From: an uncultured Clostridia bacterium
GTDB lineage: Bacteria > Bacillota > Clostridia > Oscillospirales > Oscillospiraceae
NCBI GenBank assembly: GCA_932222125.1
Contig: CAKNZJ010000194.1
Location: 124,001 to 188,000, forward strand
Reading direction: 5' to 3'
Length of the DNA stretch: 64,000 bases
Part shown: piece after piece, positions 34,028-42,424 of the stretch
Layout of the letters: each line of letters starts with the position of its first letter
How positions within the stretch are numbered: position 1 is the first letter of the stretch
Position numbers and translations under genes: made by a program
The notes under the pieces: generated by a model
The model's database searches: none
The model's input: only the letters and a program-made list of their open reading frames with translations
What the model was told of the DNA's origin: nothing

Positions 34028-35620
34028 TTACAGCGCGCGGAGCATAGCTGGTCCCCGCTTGACCAAGATCAGGGCAAACACTGCCGCCGCCAGGCCAAAC
34101 AGTACAATGGGTAAGGTCAAAGCCAGTACCTGATTGCTCTCCGCTAATCCTAACCAAAGTCCCCCACCCAGGCCCATCAGCACCATGGGTGCAAACATGG
34201 CCAGGAAAACAGCTAGAGATTGCTTTACCACCACCGTCTCATTCACCGCATCCAGCTTTGGAAAAGCCAGGCCCATCAGCATCCCAAACATCCCATGCCC
34301 TATGGCGAAGAGAATCGTGGAGGTCAGCAGCGCCGCCCACTGCCAGACCGGCATCTCCAGGGCGATGGCCAAGCACACCCCGGTGACAACCGTGCAAGGC
34401 ACAGTGAGCAAAAGTTCAAAGCCCACCTTAATCCACAGCAGGGCGCTCTCCCCCAGCGGGGCCTCCCGCAAAATCCACAAATATTTGCCTTCCAAGCTGA
34501 TGGAGGGGGCGGCAATGGCGCACATGGATAACATAACGCCCATCAGCAACGCCACCAGGGGCAAAACCGGCACCTCCCCCTCTAACAGAGCCACAATCTC
34601 ACGCAGATCATCCCGCATGACCAACGCCGCCACCCCGCCAGCCAGAAGCATAATAAGGCCAATGCCCGAGTTCCACATATACATAGGGGTCCCAAAAAAC
34701 CGCTTGGCCTCCTTGACCAGCAGAGCCTTCTTCTGTCCAGTGGCGGACTGGGCGGACAGCTTGTAGTCGCTTCGAGCTGCCCGGGCGGCAAAGGCGGTGA
34801 CCGCCCTTCCATACACCTTGCCTAACACAAACACCACTAGCACAAAGGGTATAATGCAGCAGACAGCAAACGCCAGCAGCAGTCCCCAGTCCCCCATAAG
34901 CCCATCCCCCATCCACATCAGGGGGGCGGCCCAGCTCAGGGAATCTTTGACGCCAGCGGCATTGGCTGCCAATCCCTCTATCATGCCGTTGAGGTTGGCC
35001 GCAACCCAGAACACCGCTACCATATAGATGGCCATGACGATGTTCTGTCCCAGAATCCCCTTAGACATCCGGGTAGACAGAAAGGCCACCAGCGCCCCCA
35101 GCAGCACAGACAGCGCCGTGTCCAGTAAAGGCAAGGCCAGCACTACGATGACCAGCCGCACCCAGAACAGCAGGGTGTGCCCCACCCCCCCCTGGGTGAA
35201 TATGGCGCACACCACTCCAGCAGGCCCCAGCACAAACAGGGAAAACAACAAATTTTCCAGATAGATTGCCGTCACCCGGCTGACCATGAGCATGGTAGAG
35301 CTCACCGGCATACTCAGCAGCAAGTCATTGTCCCTCCCGCCGAACACCACACCCTTCACGCCAAAGGTAGTGAACAATAGCCCGCCTATCAGCGCGCCCA
35401 TGCCCATAAAGATGAACACCAGAACCTCCATGTTTATGGGGGCCAGTACCTCCATTAACATAGAACTGTATAGGCCGGATAGATACAGACCCAAACCTGC
35501 GATCAGTACCATTGCCCCCGCGCCGGTTGCCGCCTTTTTCCGGCTCTTCCGGCCCATACCGGAAGAGGACAGCAGCATAGATGTCACGCTCACCTTCAGC
35601 AGCACCCAAAATTTTTTCAT
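34028..35620 (-). CDS. ABC transporter permease, about 12 membrane helices
   Basis: This 530-residue hydrophobic protein has many membrane helices in two clusters and a central charged loop (about residues 250-290). It starts MKKFWVLLKVSVTSMLLSSS, typical of large ABC-2 type exporter permeases. The ATG at 35620 follows GGAGGGGGAGTG and lies 5 bases after the stop of the ATPase gene, so the two are cotranscribed and form one exporter. The substrate is unknown; such pairs export lipids, peptides or antibiotics. Upstream in-frame codons overlap the ATPase gene and were not used. Confidence 0.88.
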   Translation of the reverse strand: MKKFWVLLKVSVTSMLLSSSGMGRKSRKKAATGAGAMVLIAGLGLYLSGLYSSMLMEVLAPINMEVLVFIFMGMGALIGGLLFTTFGVKGVVFGGRDNDLLLSMPVSSTMLMVSRVTAIYLENLLFSLFVLGPAGVVCAIFTQGGVGHTLLFWVRLVIVVLALPLLDTALSVLLGALVAFLSTRMSKGILGQNIVMAIYMVAVFWVAANLNGMIEGLAANAAGVKDSLSWAAPLMWMGDGLMGDWGLLLAFAVCCIIPFVLVVFVLGKVYGRAVTAFAARAARSDYKLSAQSATGQKKALLVKEAKRFFGTPMYMWNSGIGLIMLLAGGVAALVMRDDLREIVALLEGEVPVLPLVALLMGVMLSMCAIAAPSISLEGKYLWILREAPLGESALLWIKVGFELLLTVPCTVVTGVCLAIALEMPVWQWAALLTSTILFAIGHGMFGMLMGLAFPKLDAVNETVVVKQSLAVFLAMFAPMVLMGLGGGLWLGLAESNQVLALTLPIVLFGLAAAVFALILVKRGPAMLRAL

Positions 35621-35625
35621 GGAAA

Positions 35626-36336
35626 TCACTCCCCCTCCAGCTCCAGAAACACATTCTCCAGGGAGGAATCCCCCACCAGTTCTGCTGTGGCGCCGCACTT
35701 CACCAGCCGTCCGTCCTTGATAATCGCGATCTGATGACATAGCTTTTCCGCTACCTCCAGCACATGGGTGGAGAAGAACACCGCCGATCCCTTCTGGCAC
35801 AGTTCCTCCAAATATCCTTTCATCAGGTGAGAGGCGGCAGGATCTAACCCCACAAAAGGCTCGTCTAAGATGAGCAGGCGGGGCCGGCGGATAAAGGCAG
35901 AGATCAACGCCAGCTTTTGCCGCATTCCATGGGAATAGCTCCCGATGGGGGAACCCAGGTTACCGGTGAGTTCAAAGGCATCGCCATACTTTTGGATATC
36001 GGCAGTGCGCTGATCCGCCGGGATATCGTACAGATCAGCAATGAAGTTCAAATAAGTGATGCCCTTCATGAATTCATACAGATCGGGATTGTCAGGAAGA
36101 AAGGCGGTCACCCGCTTGGCTGCAATAGGGTTCTTCTTCACATCGTAGCCATCAATGACAATGGTGCCCTCGGTAAAGTCCATCACTCCCGCCACCGCCC
36201 GAAGAGTAGTGGTTTTGCCCGCACCGTTGTGGCCGATAAAGCCGTAAATCTCCCCGGGACGAACGTGGAGGCTCACATCATCCACCGCCCTCTTTCCTCC
36301 CGGATAGGTCTTAGAATAGTGTTCAATACGCAGCAT
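35626..36336 (-). CDS. ABC transporter ATP-binding protein
   Basis: This 236-residue ATPase has Walker A GHNGAGKTT, signature YSHGMRQKLALISA (a variant of LSGGQ), Walker B LLILDEPFVGLDP and the H-loop STHVLEVAE. It powers the permease encoded immediately downstream. It is 40 bases after the ybjQ-like gene in the merR-led operon. CcmA/NatA-type exporter ATPases share the YSxGMRQ signature. Confidence 0.95.
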   Translation of the reverse strand: MLRIEHYSKTYPGGKRAVDDVSLHVRPGEIYGFIGHNGAGKTTTLRAVAGVMDFTEGTIVIDGYDVKKNPIAAKRVTAFLPDNPDLYEFMKGITYLNFIADLYDIPADQRTADIQKYGDAFELTGNLGSPIGSYSHGMRQKLALISAFIRRPRLLILDEPFVGLDPAASHLMKGYLEELCQKGSAVFFSTHVLEVAEKLCHQIAIIKDGRLVKCGATAELVGDSSLENVFLELEGE

Positions 36337-36376
36337 AGCATTTTCTCCTTCTATCTCATGTCTTTATTGAGTGGCC

Positions 36377-36694
36377 CTATTTCATCCGTACGGCAGTTCC
36401 ATACACGGTGATCTCCGCCGCCCCCTGCATGATGGACGCGGAGGCGTAACGGATGTTGATTACCGCGTCCGCTCCCAGCTTCTCCGCCTCATCCACCATC
36501 CGCTTGGTGGCCAGCTGTCTGGCCTCAGTGAGCATGGCGGTATAGCTTTCGATCTCCCCGCCCACAAAGGTTTTTATCCCTGCCATAAAATCCTTGCCAG
36601 CACTCTTGCACTGAACTACAGAGCCTTTTACCAGGCCCAGAGCCTCCAGCTCCCGACTCGGACCGGGAATGTAATCAATATTGAGCAGCAGCAT
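36377..36694 (-). CDS. YbjQ family (UPF0145) protein
   Basis: This 105-residue protein matches the YbjQ/UPF0145 heavy-metal-binding-like fold: GLVKGSVVQCKSAGKDFMAG, VGGEIESYTAMLTEARQLA and GADAVINIRYASASIMQGAAEI. Family members form pentamers of unknown function. ATG 36694 follows GAGGAGGAGAAG and overlaps the end of the merR gene by 20 bases, indicating translational coupling. An upstream in-frame start lies inside merR and is unlikely. Confidence 0.9.
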   Translation of the reverse strand: MLLLNIDYIPGPSRELEALGLVKGSVVQCKSAGKDFMAGIKTFVGGEIESYTAMLTEARQLATKRMVDEAEKLGADAVINIRYASASIMQGAAEITVYGTAVRMK

Positions 36695-37325
36695 TCTCTT
36701 CTCCTCCTCTGATCTGCTTAATACGCTGGTACAACGCCACCAACACATATACGATAATCACCAGCGGCACCGCCGCCACCGTCACAACCACACCAACGGG
36801 CGGCGCCTCCTCCGGCGAGATGGTGAAGCCCCAGACAATAAGCGCCAGTAGCGCGCCCATCAACACCAGCAGCACTGCTGCCGCCCCCACAGGGCTGATG
36901 TACCGGATGATCTTATCCTGCCGTTTCACATTCATAAACTGCGTTCCCTCCTGTTCATGCCGCTCCATACTGTCCAGCACCTCATTGGCATCCAATCCCT
37001 CCAGCTGGCACCGGCTGCTTCGGAGTTTGGCGCACAGCCCTTGCATGACAGCCAGATTGGACTGCTTTCGCTCCAGCTGAATCAAATGCCTGCCCATGGC
37101 GTCCTCCAGGGTGAGCTCCCCAGACTTGAGCCGCAAAATCTCCTCAATTGGTACGTCCAGCATCCGTAGCAGTCTGATCTTCTTCAACCACTCCACATCT
37201 GCCTCATTATAGTCCCGATAGCCATTTTCCTGATTACGCCTGGGTGTAATCAATCCCTCCTTTTCATAGAACCGGATGTTCCCTTTGGTGACGCCCACCA
37301 GCTGCTCAACCTCATTGATTCTCAC
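36675..37325 (-). CDS. MerR-family regulator with C-terminal membrane helices
   Basis: This 216-residue protein has an N-terminal MerR winged helix (RINEVEQLVGVTKGNIRFYE through about residue 70), a coiled-coil region (75-110), a linker, and two C-terminal membrane helices (about 142-167 and 177-199). Classical MerR proteins are soluble; the membrane part is unusual and suggests sensing at the membrane. GTG 37325 follows GGGGAGG with 8-base spacing; a more upstream in-frame codon coincides with the -35 box and cannot be the start. Its promoter has the 19-base spacer typical of MerR activation. It leads a merR-ybjQ-ABC operon. Confidence 0.9.
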   Translation of the reverse strand: MRINEVEQLVGVTKGNIRFYEKEGLITPRRNQENGYRDYNEADVEWLKKIRLLRMLDVPIEEILRLKSGELTLEDAMGRHLIQLERKQSNLAVMQGLCAKLRSSRCQLEGLDANEVLDSMERHEQEGTQFMNVKRQDKIIRYISPVGAAAVLLVLMGALLALIVWGFTISPEEAPPVGVVVTVAAVPLVIIVYVLVALYQRIKQIRGGEENAAAQY

Positions 37326-37348
37326 TCTGTACGCCTCCCCCGCTTTAT

Positions 37349-37379
37349 ATCTTAGACCCTCCAGCAGGTAGAAGGTCAA
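37349..37379 (-). promoter_or_regulatory. MerR-type promoter/operator with 19-base spacer
   Basis: Minus strand TTGACC (37374-37379), a 19-base spacer and TAAGAT (37349-37354). Inside the spacer is an imperfect dyad (GACCTTC with GAGGGTC). An over-long 19-base spacer with a dyad is the hallmark of promoters that MerR proteins untwist to activate, so autoregulation is likely. Confidence 0.82.
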
Positions 37380-37426
37380 GAACTTTTTGTAATTTTTATA
37401 TCACAGCCGTGCCATCTTCTCAGCGG

Positions 37427-38308
37427 TCACTGGCTTTGATGGGAAAACAGCGGGCTGGACAGATCCATCAATCCGTATCGGTCCACCAACTCTCCCTCCA
37501 CCATAATCTGCACCTGCTCCACCTCGTCCAGGCTGCACAAAGTCTCTACAATGGAGGAGATGACCAGTTCCTGCTCCTCCCGGCTGTCCGGAATATTCTC
37601 CAGCAGAAGGGCGGAGAAATTGGCATAACACACCCCTTTCTCCAGTCTGGCAGAGACTGCCAACAGCCCGCTTGGGAGCAGAGGCGTCAGTTCCTCCTGC
37701 CCTGGCCCCGCACACAGCGCATCTAAAACCACCTTGGCCGAAACCTCTCCCTCCGTCAGGCGAAACACCCGCAACTCATAGCCCAGCATGTCGCCCGTCC
37801 CCAGACGGTAATACAGCGCAGCAGACACTTCCACCGGTGCCTCCTCTGCCCCCGAAAACATCACATCCCCAGGCCGGAGTATCCGGGATGGCTTTTGTCC
37901 TGCCACCGCAATACACACCTGATCCACATCGCCCAACTGACTCAAGGTGAGCACAATACAGTAATCTGCCAGAGTCCTGTTAATTCCATTCAAGCGGGCA
38001 TAATGGGCGGATAGATCCACCCGCACCTCTCCATCCGCAACTGTCCAATCCAGCAGGTGGGTCCCCGATGGGATGACCTGGGTCAGTTCACTCCCAGGTG
38101 GCGGGCCACTCAACAAGCCATCCATCAACCCGGAAACTGTCTCTTCCCCTTCATAGTGGCAGGTGTCCAGCGCATTGGACAGATCACTGCCGCTGGCGGG
38201 AAACCATAGCTGCAGCCCATCCGCCTCCCCCTGTCCTCCCGGTCCGCAGGCGGTCAATACCCCAGCCAACAAAAGGGCCAGCGCGAAAACCAATTTTCCC
38301 TTCATCAT
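37427..38308 (-). CDS. GerMN-domain lipoprotein
   Basis: This 293-residue protein has a lipoprotein signal with lipobox LTAC (Cys about residue 21), then two GerMN-like domains (about 55-160 and 170-285). GerM-type domains occur in sporulation/germination and envelope lipoproteins. The start ATG overlaps the stop of the histidine kinase gene (ATGA), so it is translationally coupled. It may be a signal-input or output partner of the kinase at the outer membrane face; that role is inference. Confidence 0.88.
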   Translation of the reverse strand: MMKGKLVFALALLLAGVLTACGPGGQGEADGLQLWFPASGSDLSNALDTCHYEGEETVSGLMDGLLSGPPPGSELTQVIPSGTHLLDWTVADGEVRVDLSAHYARLNGINRTLADYCIVLTLSQLGDVDQVCIAVAGQKPSRILRPGDVMFSGAEEAPVEVSAALYYRLGTGDMLGYELRVFRLTEGEVSAKVVLDALCAGPGQEELTPLLPSGLLAVSARLEKGVCYANFSALLLENIPDSREEQELVISSIVETLCSLDEVEQVQIMVEGELVDRYGLMDLSSPLFSHQSQ

Positions 38309-39804
38309 TTACCTTCCTCCTGCTGAAAAAGTGGAAACTCCGCGACAAATCTGGCACCTTTTCCGCCATCCCCTTGAAACACAGCGATGTCCCCGCCGTG
38401 GAGCCGGGCGGCGTCCCGGGCAATGGACAGCCCCAGGCCAGTTCCTCCAGCAGCCCGGGATCGGGCCTTGTCCACCCGGTAAAAACGGTCAAAAATCTTT
38501 GGCACATCTTCCTTGGGAATACCCACTCCTGTATCGGACACTGACAAAAGCACTTTCCCTTCCTGCCGGAATACCGTCACATCCACCCGTCCTCCAGGCA
38601 GGGTATACTTGATGGCATTCTCAATCAGGTTAAACGCCACCTGGTACAGGTCGTCCTCATTGGCTAACAGGGCGCAGGCCGGCTCCAGACGGCACTCCAT
38701 ACTTACCCCCACGGCCTTGGCCAGTGGATCCAGCATATGGGCCACCTTGGCCACCACCTCACCCAGCCCCACTGGCTCCTGTATCCGTTGGGGGCTAGCA
38801 TCCAGTTTTGTGAGAATCAGCAACCTCTGGCTGATTCGGGTGAGGCGGTCCACCTCCTCCCCAATGTCGGCGACAAACTCACGGATGGTATCCATATCTA
38901 TGGTCTCGTTTTGTAAAATGGAGTCGGTGAGTAGGCGGATAGAAGCCAGTGGAGTCTTCAGTTCGTGGGAGGCGTCAGATACAAAGCGCCGGCGGGCCTC
39001 CTCCGTTGTCTGAAGGCGCCCCGCAAGCTGATTAAACTCCTGGGCCAGCTGTGCCATTTCATCCTTGCCCCGCACCTCCGCCCGGTGGCTGTACTCTCCC
39101 TGCCGCGCATGGCGGATAGCCCCCAGCAGGCGGGCGGTGGAGCGAGTCAACGCCTTGGACAGCAACAGCACCAGTCCCGCCGTCACCACGCAGATCACCA
39201 CAGAGATATACCCCAGATTTGACTGGATAGACAGCAGCACCTCCCCCTGCTCACTGTCATATTCATGAAGATACACCACGCCCAAAATATTTCCCTGATA
39301 CACCGTGGGCACCGCCACCTGAGAGCGAAATGCCCCATCCCGGTACTCAGAACGAAATACGTCCTTTCCTCCCAGGGCCGCCAACACCTCGCCCATCAGG
39401 GCATAGTCAGCAGCCCGGTTATCCAGGGTGGCACTGTCATACAAGATCAAGCCTGTCCCATCCGTCACCAGCACCCGGGTGCCCTGCACCTCCTCCAGCA
39501 CTGCCATGGTTTGCTCCACCCCCTCCGGTGTGAGCACCTCTGACACCGCCAGCGCGTTTCCGATGACCAAGGCTTGCCGTTTCAGCGCCTTCTCTTTAGA
39601 TGAAAACACTACATTTTGCGCCATCAGCAGCGGATAGGTATTCATCACCGCAATGATAGCCACCACCACCACCAGGTAGGTTAAGGCATATTTGCCTCGG
39701 ACCGACTGCCATAGAGGCATCCGCTCCCCTACAGCCTGATATCCTATCTCCCCGGCCACCAGGTATCCCCCCTCTTCGTCGGCCTTTCTGCTACGCCTGG
39801 GCAC
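38305..39804 (-). CDS. Membrane sensor histidine kinase
   Basis: The reading frame gives 499 residues: TM1 (about 40-62), an extracytoplasmic sensor (65-195), TM2 (198-220), HAMP (RSTARLLGAIRHARQGEYSH), the HisKA H-box SDASHELKTP with H280, and an HATPase domain with NLIENAIKYT and GTGLGLSIA. The GTG at 39804 overlaps the response-regulator gene by 14 bases; an ATG at 39720 (471 residues, GGGGAG upstream) is an alternative start. It phosphorylates the OmpR-type regulator encoded just upstream. Confidence 0.94.
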   Translation of the reverse strand: MPRRSRKADEEGGYLVAGEIGYQAVGERMPLWQSVRGKYALTYLVVVVAIIAVMNTYPLLMAQNVVFSSKEKALKRQALVIGNALAVSEVLTPEGVEQTMAVLEEVQGTRVLVTDGTGLILYDSATLDNRAADYALMGEVLAALGGKDVFRSEYRDGAFRSQVAVPTVYQGNILGVVYLHEYDSEQGEVLLSIQSNLGYISVVICVVTAGLVLLLSKALTRSTARLLGAIRHARQGEYSHRAEVRGKDEMAQLAQEFNQLAGRLQTTEEARRRFVSDASHELKTPLASIRLLTDSILQNETIDMDTIREFVADIGEEVDRLTRISQRLLILTKLDASPQRIQEPVGLGEVVAKVAHMLDPLAKAVGVSMECRLEPACALLANEDDLYQVAFNLIENAIKYTLPGGRVDVTVFRQEGKVLLSVSDTGVGIPKEDVPKIFDRFYRVDKARSRAAGGTGLGLSIARDAARLHGGDIAVFQGDGGKGARFVAEFPLFQQEEGK

Positions 39805-40486
39805 TGCTCAGATAATATCCCACACCCCATTTTGTCAAGATATACTTCGGATTGGCCGGATCCGGCTCCAGCTTTTCCCTCAGCCGGCGAATGTGCACAT
39901 CCACCGTGCGATACTCCCCAATGTATTCATAGCCCCACACCAGGTTGAGCAAATTCTCACGGCTGTATACCCGTCCAGAATTTTGCATGAGCAGCACCAT
40001 CAGGTCAAACTCCTTTGCGGTAAGGGTCACCGGCTGCCCATCCCTCCAGGCCGCGCGCTCCGCCAAATCCAGCGTGATGCTCCCCTGTGTGAGCCGGTCC
40101 TGTTCCTTTTTCTGCTGCGCGGCAGCTCCTGCCCTGCGCAGCAGAGCTCGGATACGGGCCTTCAGCTCCAAGATATTGAACGGCTTTGTGATGTAATCGT
40201 CCGCGCCGCACTCAAAACCAATGATCTTGTCCGTGTCCTCCCCTTTGGCGGTGAGCATGATCACCGGCACATTGGAAAACTCCCGGATTTTCATACAAGC
40301 TTGCAGCCCATCAATCTTTGGCATCATCAGATCAAGTATAATGAGGTCAAACCTACCGGTGCAGGCCTTGTCCACCGCTTCCTCACCGTCTGAACCGGTG
40401 TCCACCTGGTAGCCCTCATTTTCTAAATTAAATTTGATGCCCTTCACCATCACCCGCTCGTCATCTACCACCAAAATCCTCGGCAT
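39791..40486 (-). CDS. OmpR-family response regulator
   Basis: This 231-residue protein has a receiver domain (acidic DDE near the N-terminus, phospho-acceptor Asp in DLIILDLMMPKIDG, conserved Thr-Ala and Lys in YITKPFN) and a C-terminal winged helix (ENLLNLVWGYEYIGEYRTVD and VHIRRLREKLE). It overlaps the comEA-like gene by 26 bases and the kinase gene by 14 bases. Target genes are unknown. Confidence 0.96.
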   Translation of the reverse strand: MPRILVVDDERVMVKGIKFNLENEGYQVDTGSDGEEAVDKACTGRFDLIILDLMMPKIDGLQACMKIREFSNVPVIMLTAKGEDTDKIIGFECGADDYITKPFNILELKARIRALLRRAGAAAQQKKEQDRLTQGSITLDLAERAAWRDGQPVTLTAKEFDLMVLLMQNSGRVYSRENLLNLVWGYEYIGEYRTVDVHIRRLREKLEPDPANPKYILTKWGVGYYLSSAQA

Positions 40487-40853
40487 CGCCTTCCCCTCCT
40501 GTCGTCACATAGTCCAACAGCGCTTCCACGGTTCTCTGACCGATCCCTTCCACTCGAATCAAATCCTCAGGATAGCGGAACGGCCCCCTTGCTTCCCGGT
40601 CTGCCAGGATGGCCCTGGCTCGAACCTCCCCAATATTTGGCAGGCTCATCAAGTCCTCCAGTCCAGCGGTGTTAATGTCGATCCGCACGCCTGGGGTGGT
40701 CACCTCCCTGATGACCGCATCAGTTCCCACCGCCGGGGACAGGGGCGTCAGACGGCTCATTGGCACTGTGCGTATCGCAAAATATGCCAGCATGAGCGCA
40801 AGCCCACACAGCGATACGGCCAGAATCCGCCGTTCTCCTTGCCTTCGCTTCAT
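40461..40853 (-). CDS. ComEA-like helix-hairpin-helix protein, membrane anchored
   Basis: This 130-residue protein has one N-terminal membrane helix (about 10-30), a short linker and a C-terminal pair of helix-hairpin-helix motifs: INTAGLEDLMSLPNIGEVRA and FRYPEDLIRVEGIGQRTVE. This is the ComEA DNA-receptor layout. ATG 40853 follows GGGGGGA with 6-base spacing. It is the first gene of an overlapping operon with a two-component system; no comEC or comEB is beside it, so a transformation role is unproven. Confidence 0.88.
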   Translation of the reverse strand: MKRRQGERRILAVSLCGLALMLAYFAIRTVPMSRLTPLSPAVGTDAVIREVTTPGVRIDINTAGLEDLMSLPNIGEVRARAILADREARGPFRYPEDLIRVEGIGQRTVEALLDYVTTGGEGDAEDFGGR

Positions 40854-40895
40854 AGCTGTCCCCCCTTCCAACTGAGATAAACCTGTTTTCTCCGG

Positions 40896-40924
40896 TTGCG
40901 CTGGTCAACAATTTCTGATATAAT
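40896..40924 (+). promoter_or_regulatory. Promoter of the D-Ala-D-Ala carboxypeptidase gene
   Basis: TTGCGC (40896-40901), 17 bases, TATAAT (40919-40924). Confidence 0.7.
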
Positions 40925-40999
40925 TGTCGTCATACAGATGCCATACTGCACTATCCGGAAACTTGCCGTCTATTATATCATAGATTTTGGGAGAATCCT

Positions 41000-42370
41000 A
41001 TGAAAAATTTTCGTTTTTTGACCCTGGCCCTGGCTATCCTTCTGACCCTGGCTCTGTTTGCCCCCGCCTCCGCCCTGGAGCCGGATATCCCCCATGCCAA
41101 GGCTGCCATCGTGGTGGACGGCGACTACGACCAGGTTCTGTACGAGTACAATGCCCGCCAACGGATGTATCCCGCCTCCGTGACCAAGATTATGACCTCC
41201 CTCGTAGTCCTGGAAGCCATAGACAACGGTGAGCTGGCCCTGGACACCCCCGTCACCGCCTCCTCGCAAGCGGTGGTGTTGCCAGAGGGCAGCTCTACCG
41301 CCGGCATTCTGGCTGGAGAGATTCTGACGGTGGAACAGCTGCTGTACTGTGATCTGGTCCCCTCCGCCAACGAGGCATGCAATATTCTGGCTGAAGCAGT
41401 GGCGGGCGGCAGCAACGCCTTTGTGGAGCGAATGAACGCCAAGGCTGCCCAGCTCGGTATGGAGGGCACCCACTTCACTAATCCCCATGGCCTCCATCAC
41501 CCGGAGCACTATACCACGGCCTATGACGTCTACCTCATGTCCAAGGCGGCCATGGAGTATGACATCTTCCGCACTATCGTGTCAACCCCAGTCTACCAAC
41601 TGCCTGCCACCAATCTCTCCCAGCCCCGCACCCTTCACACCACTAACGCCCTGCTGAGCAATTGGTACGTCACTGGTTATACATACTCCAAGTCCATTGG
41701 GATCAAGACGGGCACCACCGAGGAAGCCGGCCGTTGCCTGGCCTCGGCCGCCCAGGATGAGTCGGGCCGCACCTTCTATTGCGTGGTGCTTGGCTCGGAA
41801 TTCGCCGAGGATGAAGCGGGCAACTATGTCCGGTACTCCTTCTTCGAGTCCAAGCGTTTACTGGAGTGGGCATTCCACAATTTTCATCGGATAACCCTAC
41901 TGAGCCAGGATACGGAGAATGTCATCCGGGAGCTCCCCGTCACCTTGTCCGATGATGCCAACCATGTGTTGGCTCAGCCTGCCGGCTCTATTGAGGCCAC
42001 CATGCCCTCCAACTACGACCCTGCCAAGGCCCAGTTGGACTATGACCTGCCCAAATCCGTAGAAGCCCCCATCGCCGCTGGGGATGTGCTGGGCTCCGTT
42101 TCCCTCCTATACGAGGGGGTTCATTATGGAACATTGGATATGGTGGCTGTAGATGATGTGGCCCGCTCCGACTTCCTCTACGTAGTCCAGCAGATTCAGC
42201 ACTACTGGTCCCTGTGGTGGGTCAAGACGTTGGTCATTCTGTCCATTGTTCTCACCCTGTCCCTGGTTCTCTACATAACCCTCCTGCGTCCGCGCCGGGG
42301 CCGCCGCTATAGCTACTCCGGCGCAGGCAGCCGTACCCGTACCAAACATTACCGGGGACGCAGGCGCTGA
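41000..42370 (+). CDS. D-alanyl-D-alanine carboxypeptidase (S11, DacF/PBP5-like)
   Basis: This 456-residue low-molecular-weight penicillin-binding protein removes the terminal D-Ala from peptidoglycan pentapeptides. A signal peptide (about residues 1-25) is followed by the three active-site motifs: S60-x-x-K63 (ASVTK), S122-A-N, and K236-T-G (IGIKTGTTEE). A PBP5-type C-terminal beta domain and a terminal membrane anchor (about 400-425) with a basic tail complete it. DacB and DacF paralogues exist, so the exact symbol is left open. A GGGAGAAT stretch precedes ATG 41000. Confidence 0.95.
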   Translation: MKNFRFLTLALAILLTLALFAPASALEPDIPHAKAAIVVDGDYDQVLYEYNARQRMYPASVTKIMTSLVVLEAIDNGELALDTPVTASSQAVVLPEGSSTAGILAGEILTVEQLLYCDLVPSANEACNILAEAVAGGSNAFVERMNAKAAQLGMEGTHFTNPHGLHHPEHYTTAYDVYLMSKAAMEYDIFRTIVSTPVYQLPATNLSQPRTLHTTNALLSNWYVTGYTYSKSIGIKTGTTEEAGRCLASAAQDESGRTFYCVVLGSEFAEDEAGNYVRYSFFESKRLLEWAFHNFHRITLLSQDTENVIRELPVTLSDDANHVLAQPAGSIEATMPSNYDPAKAQLDYDLPKSVEAPIAAGDVLGSVSLLYEGVHYGTLDMVAVDDVARSDFLYVVQQIQHYWSLWWVKTLVILSIVLTLSLVLYITLLRPRRGRRYSYSGAGSRTRTKHYRGRRR

Positions 42371-42379
42371 TTTGAGCTA

Positions 42380-42424
42380 AAACAATGCCCGGACTTTCTC
42401 TATGAGAAAGTCCGGGCATTGTTT
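42380..42424. terminator. Bidirectional terminator between the carboxypeptidase gene and murC
   Basis: A perfect stem of about 21 base pairs (42380-42400 with 42404-42424) and a TAT loop. It overlaps the murC stop codon region. Confidence 0.9.
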
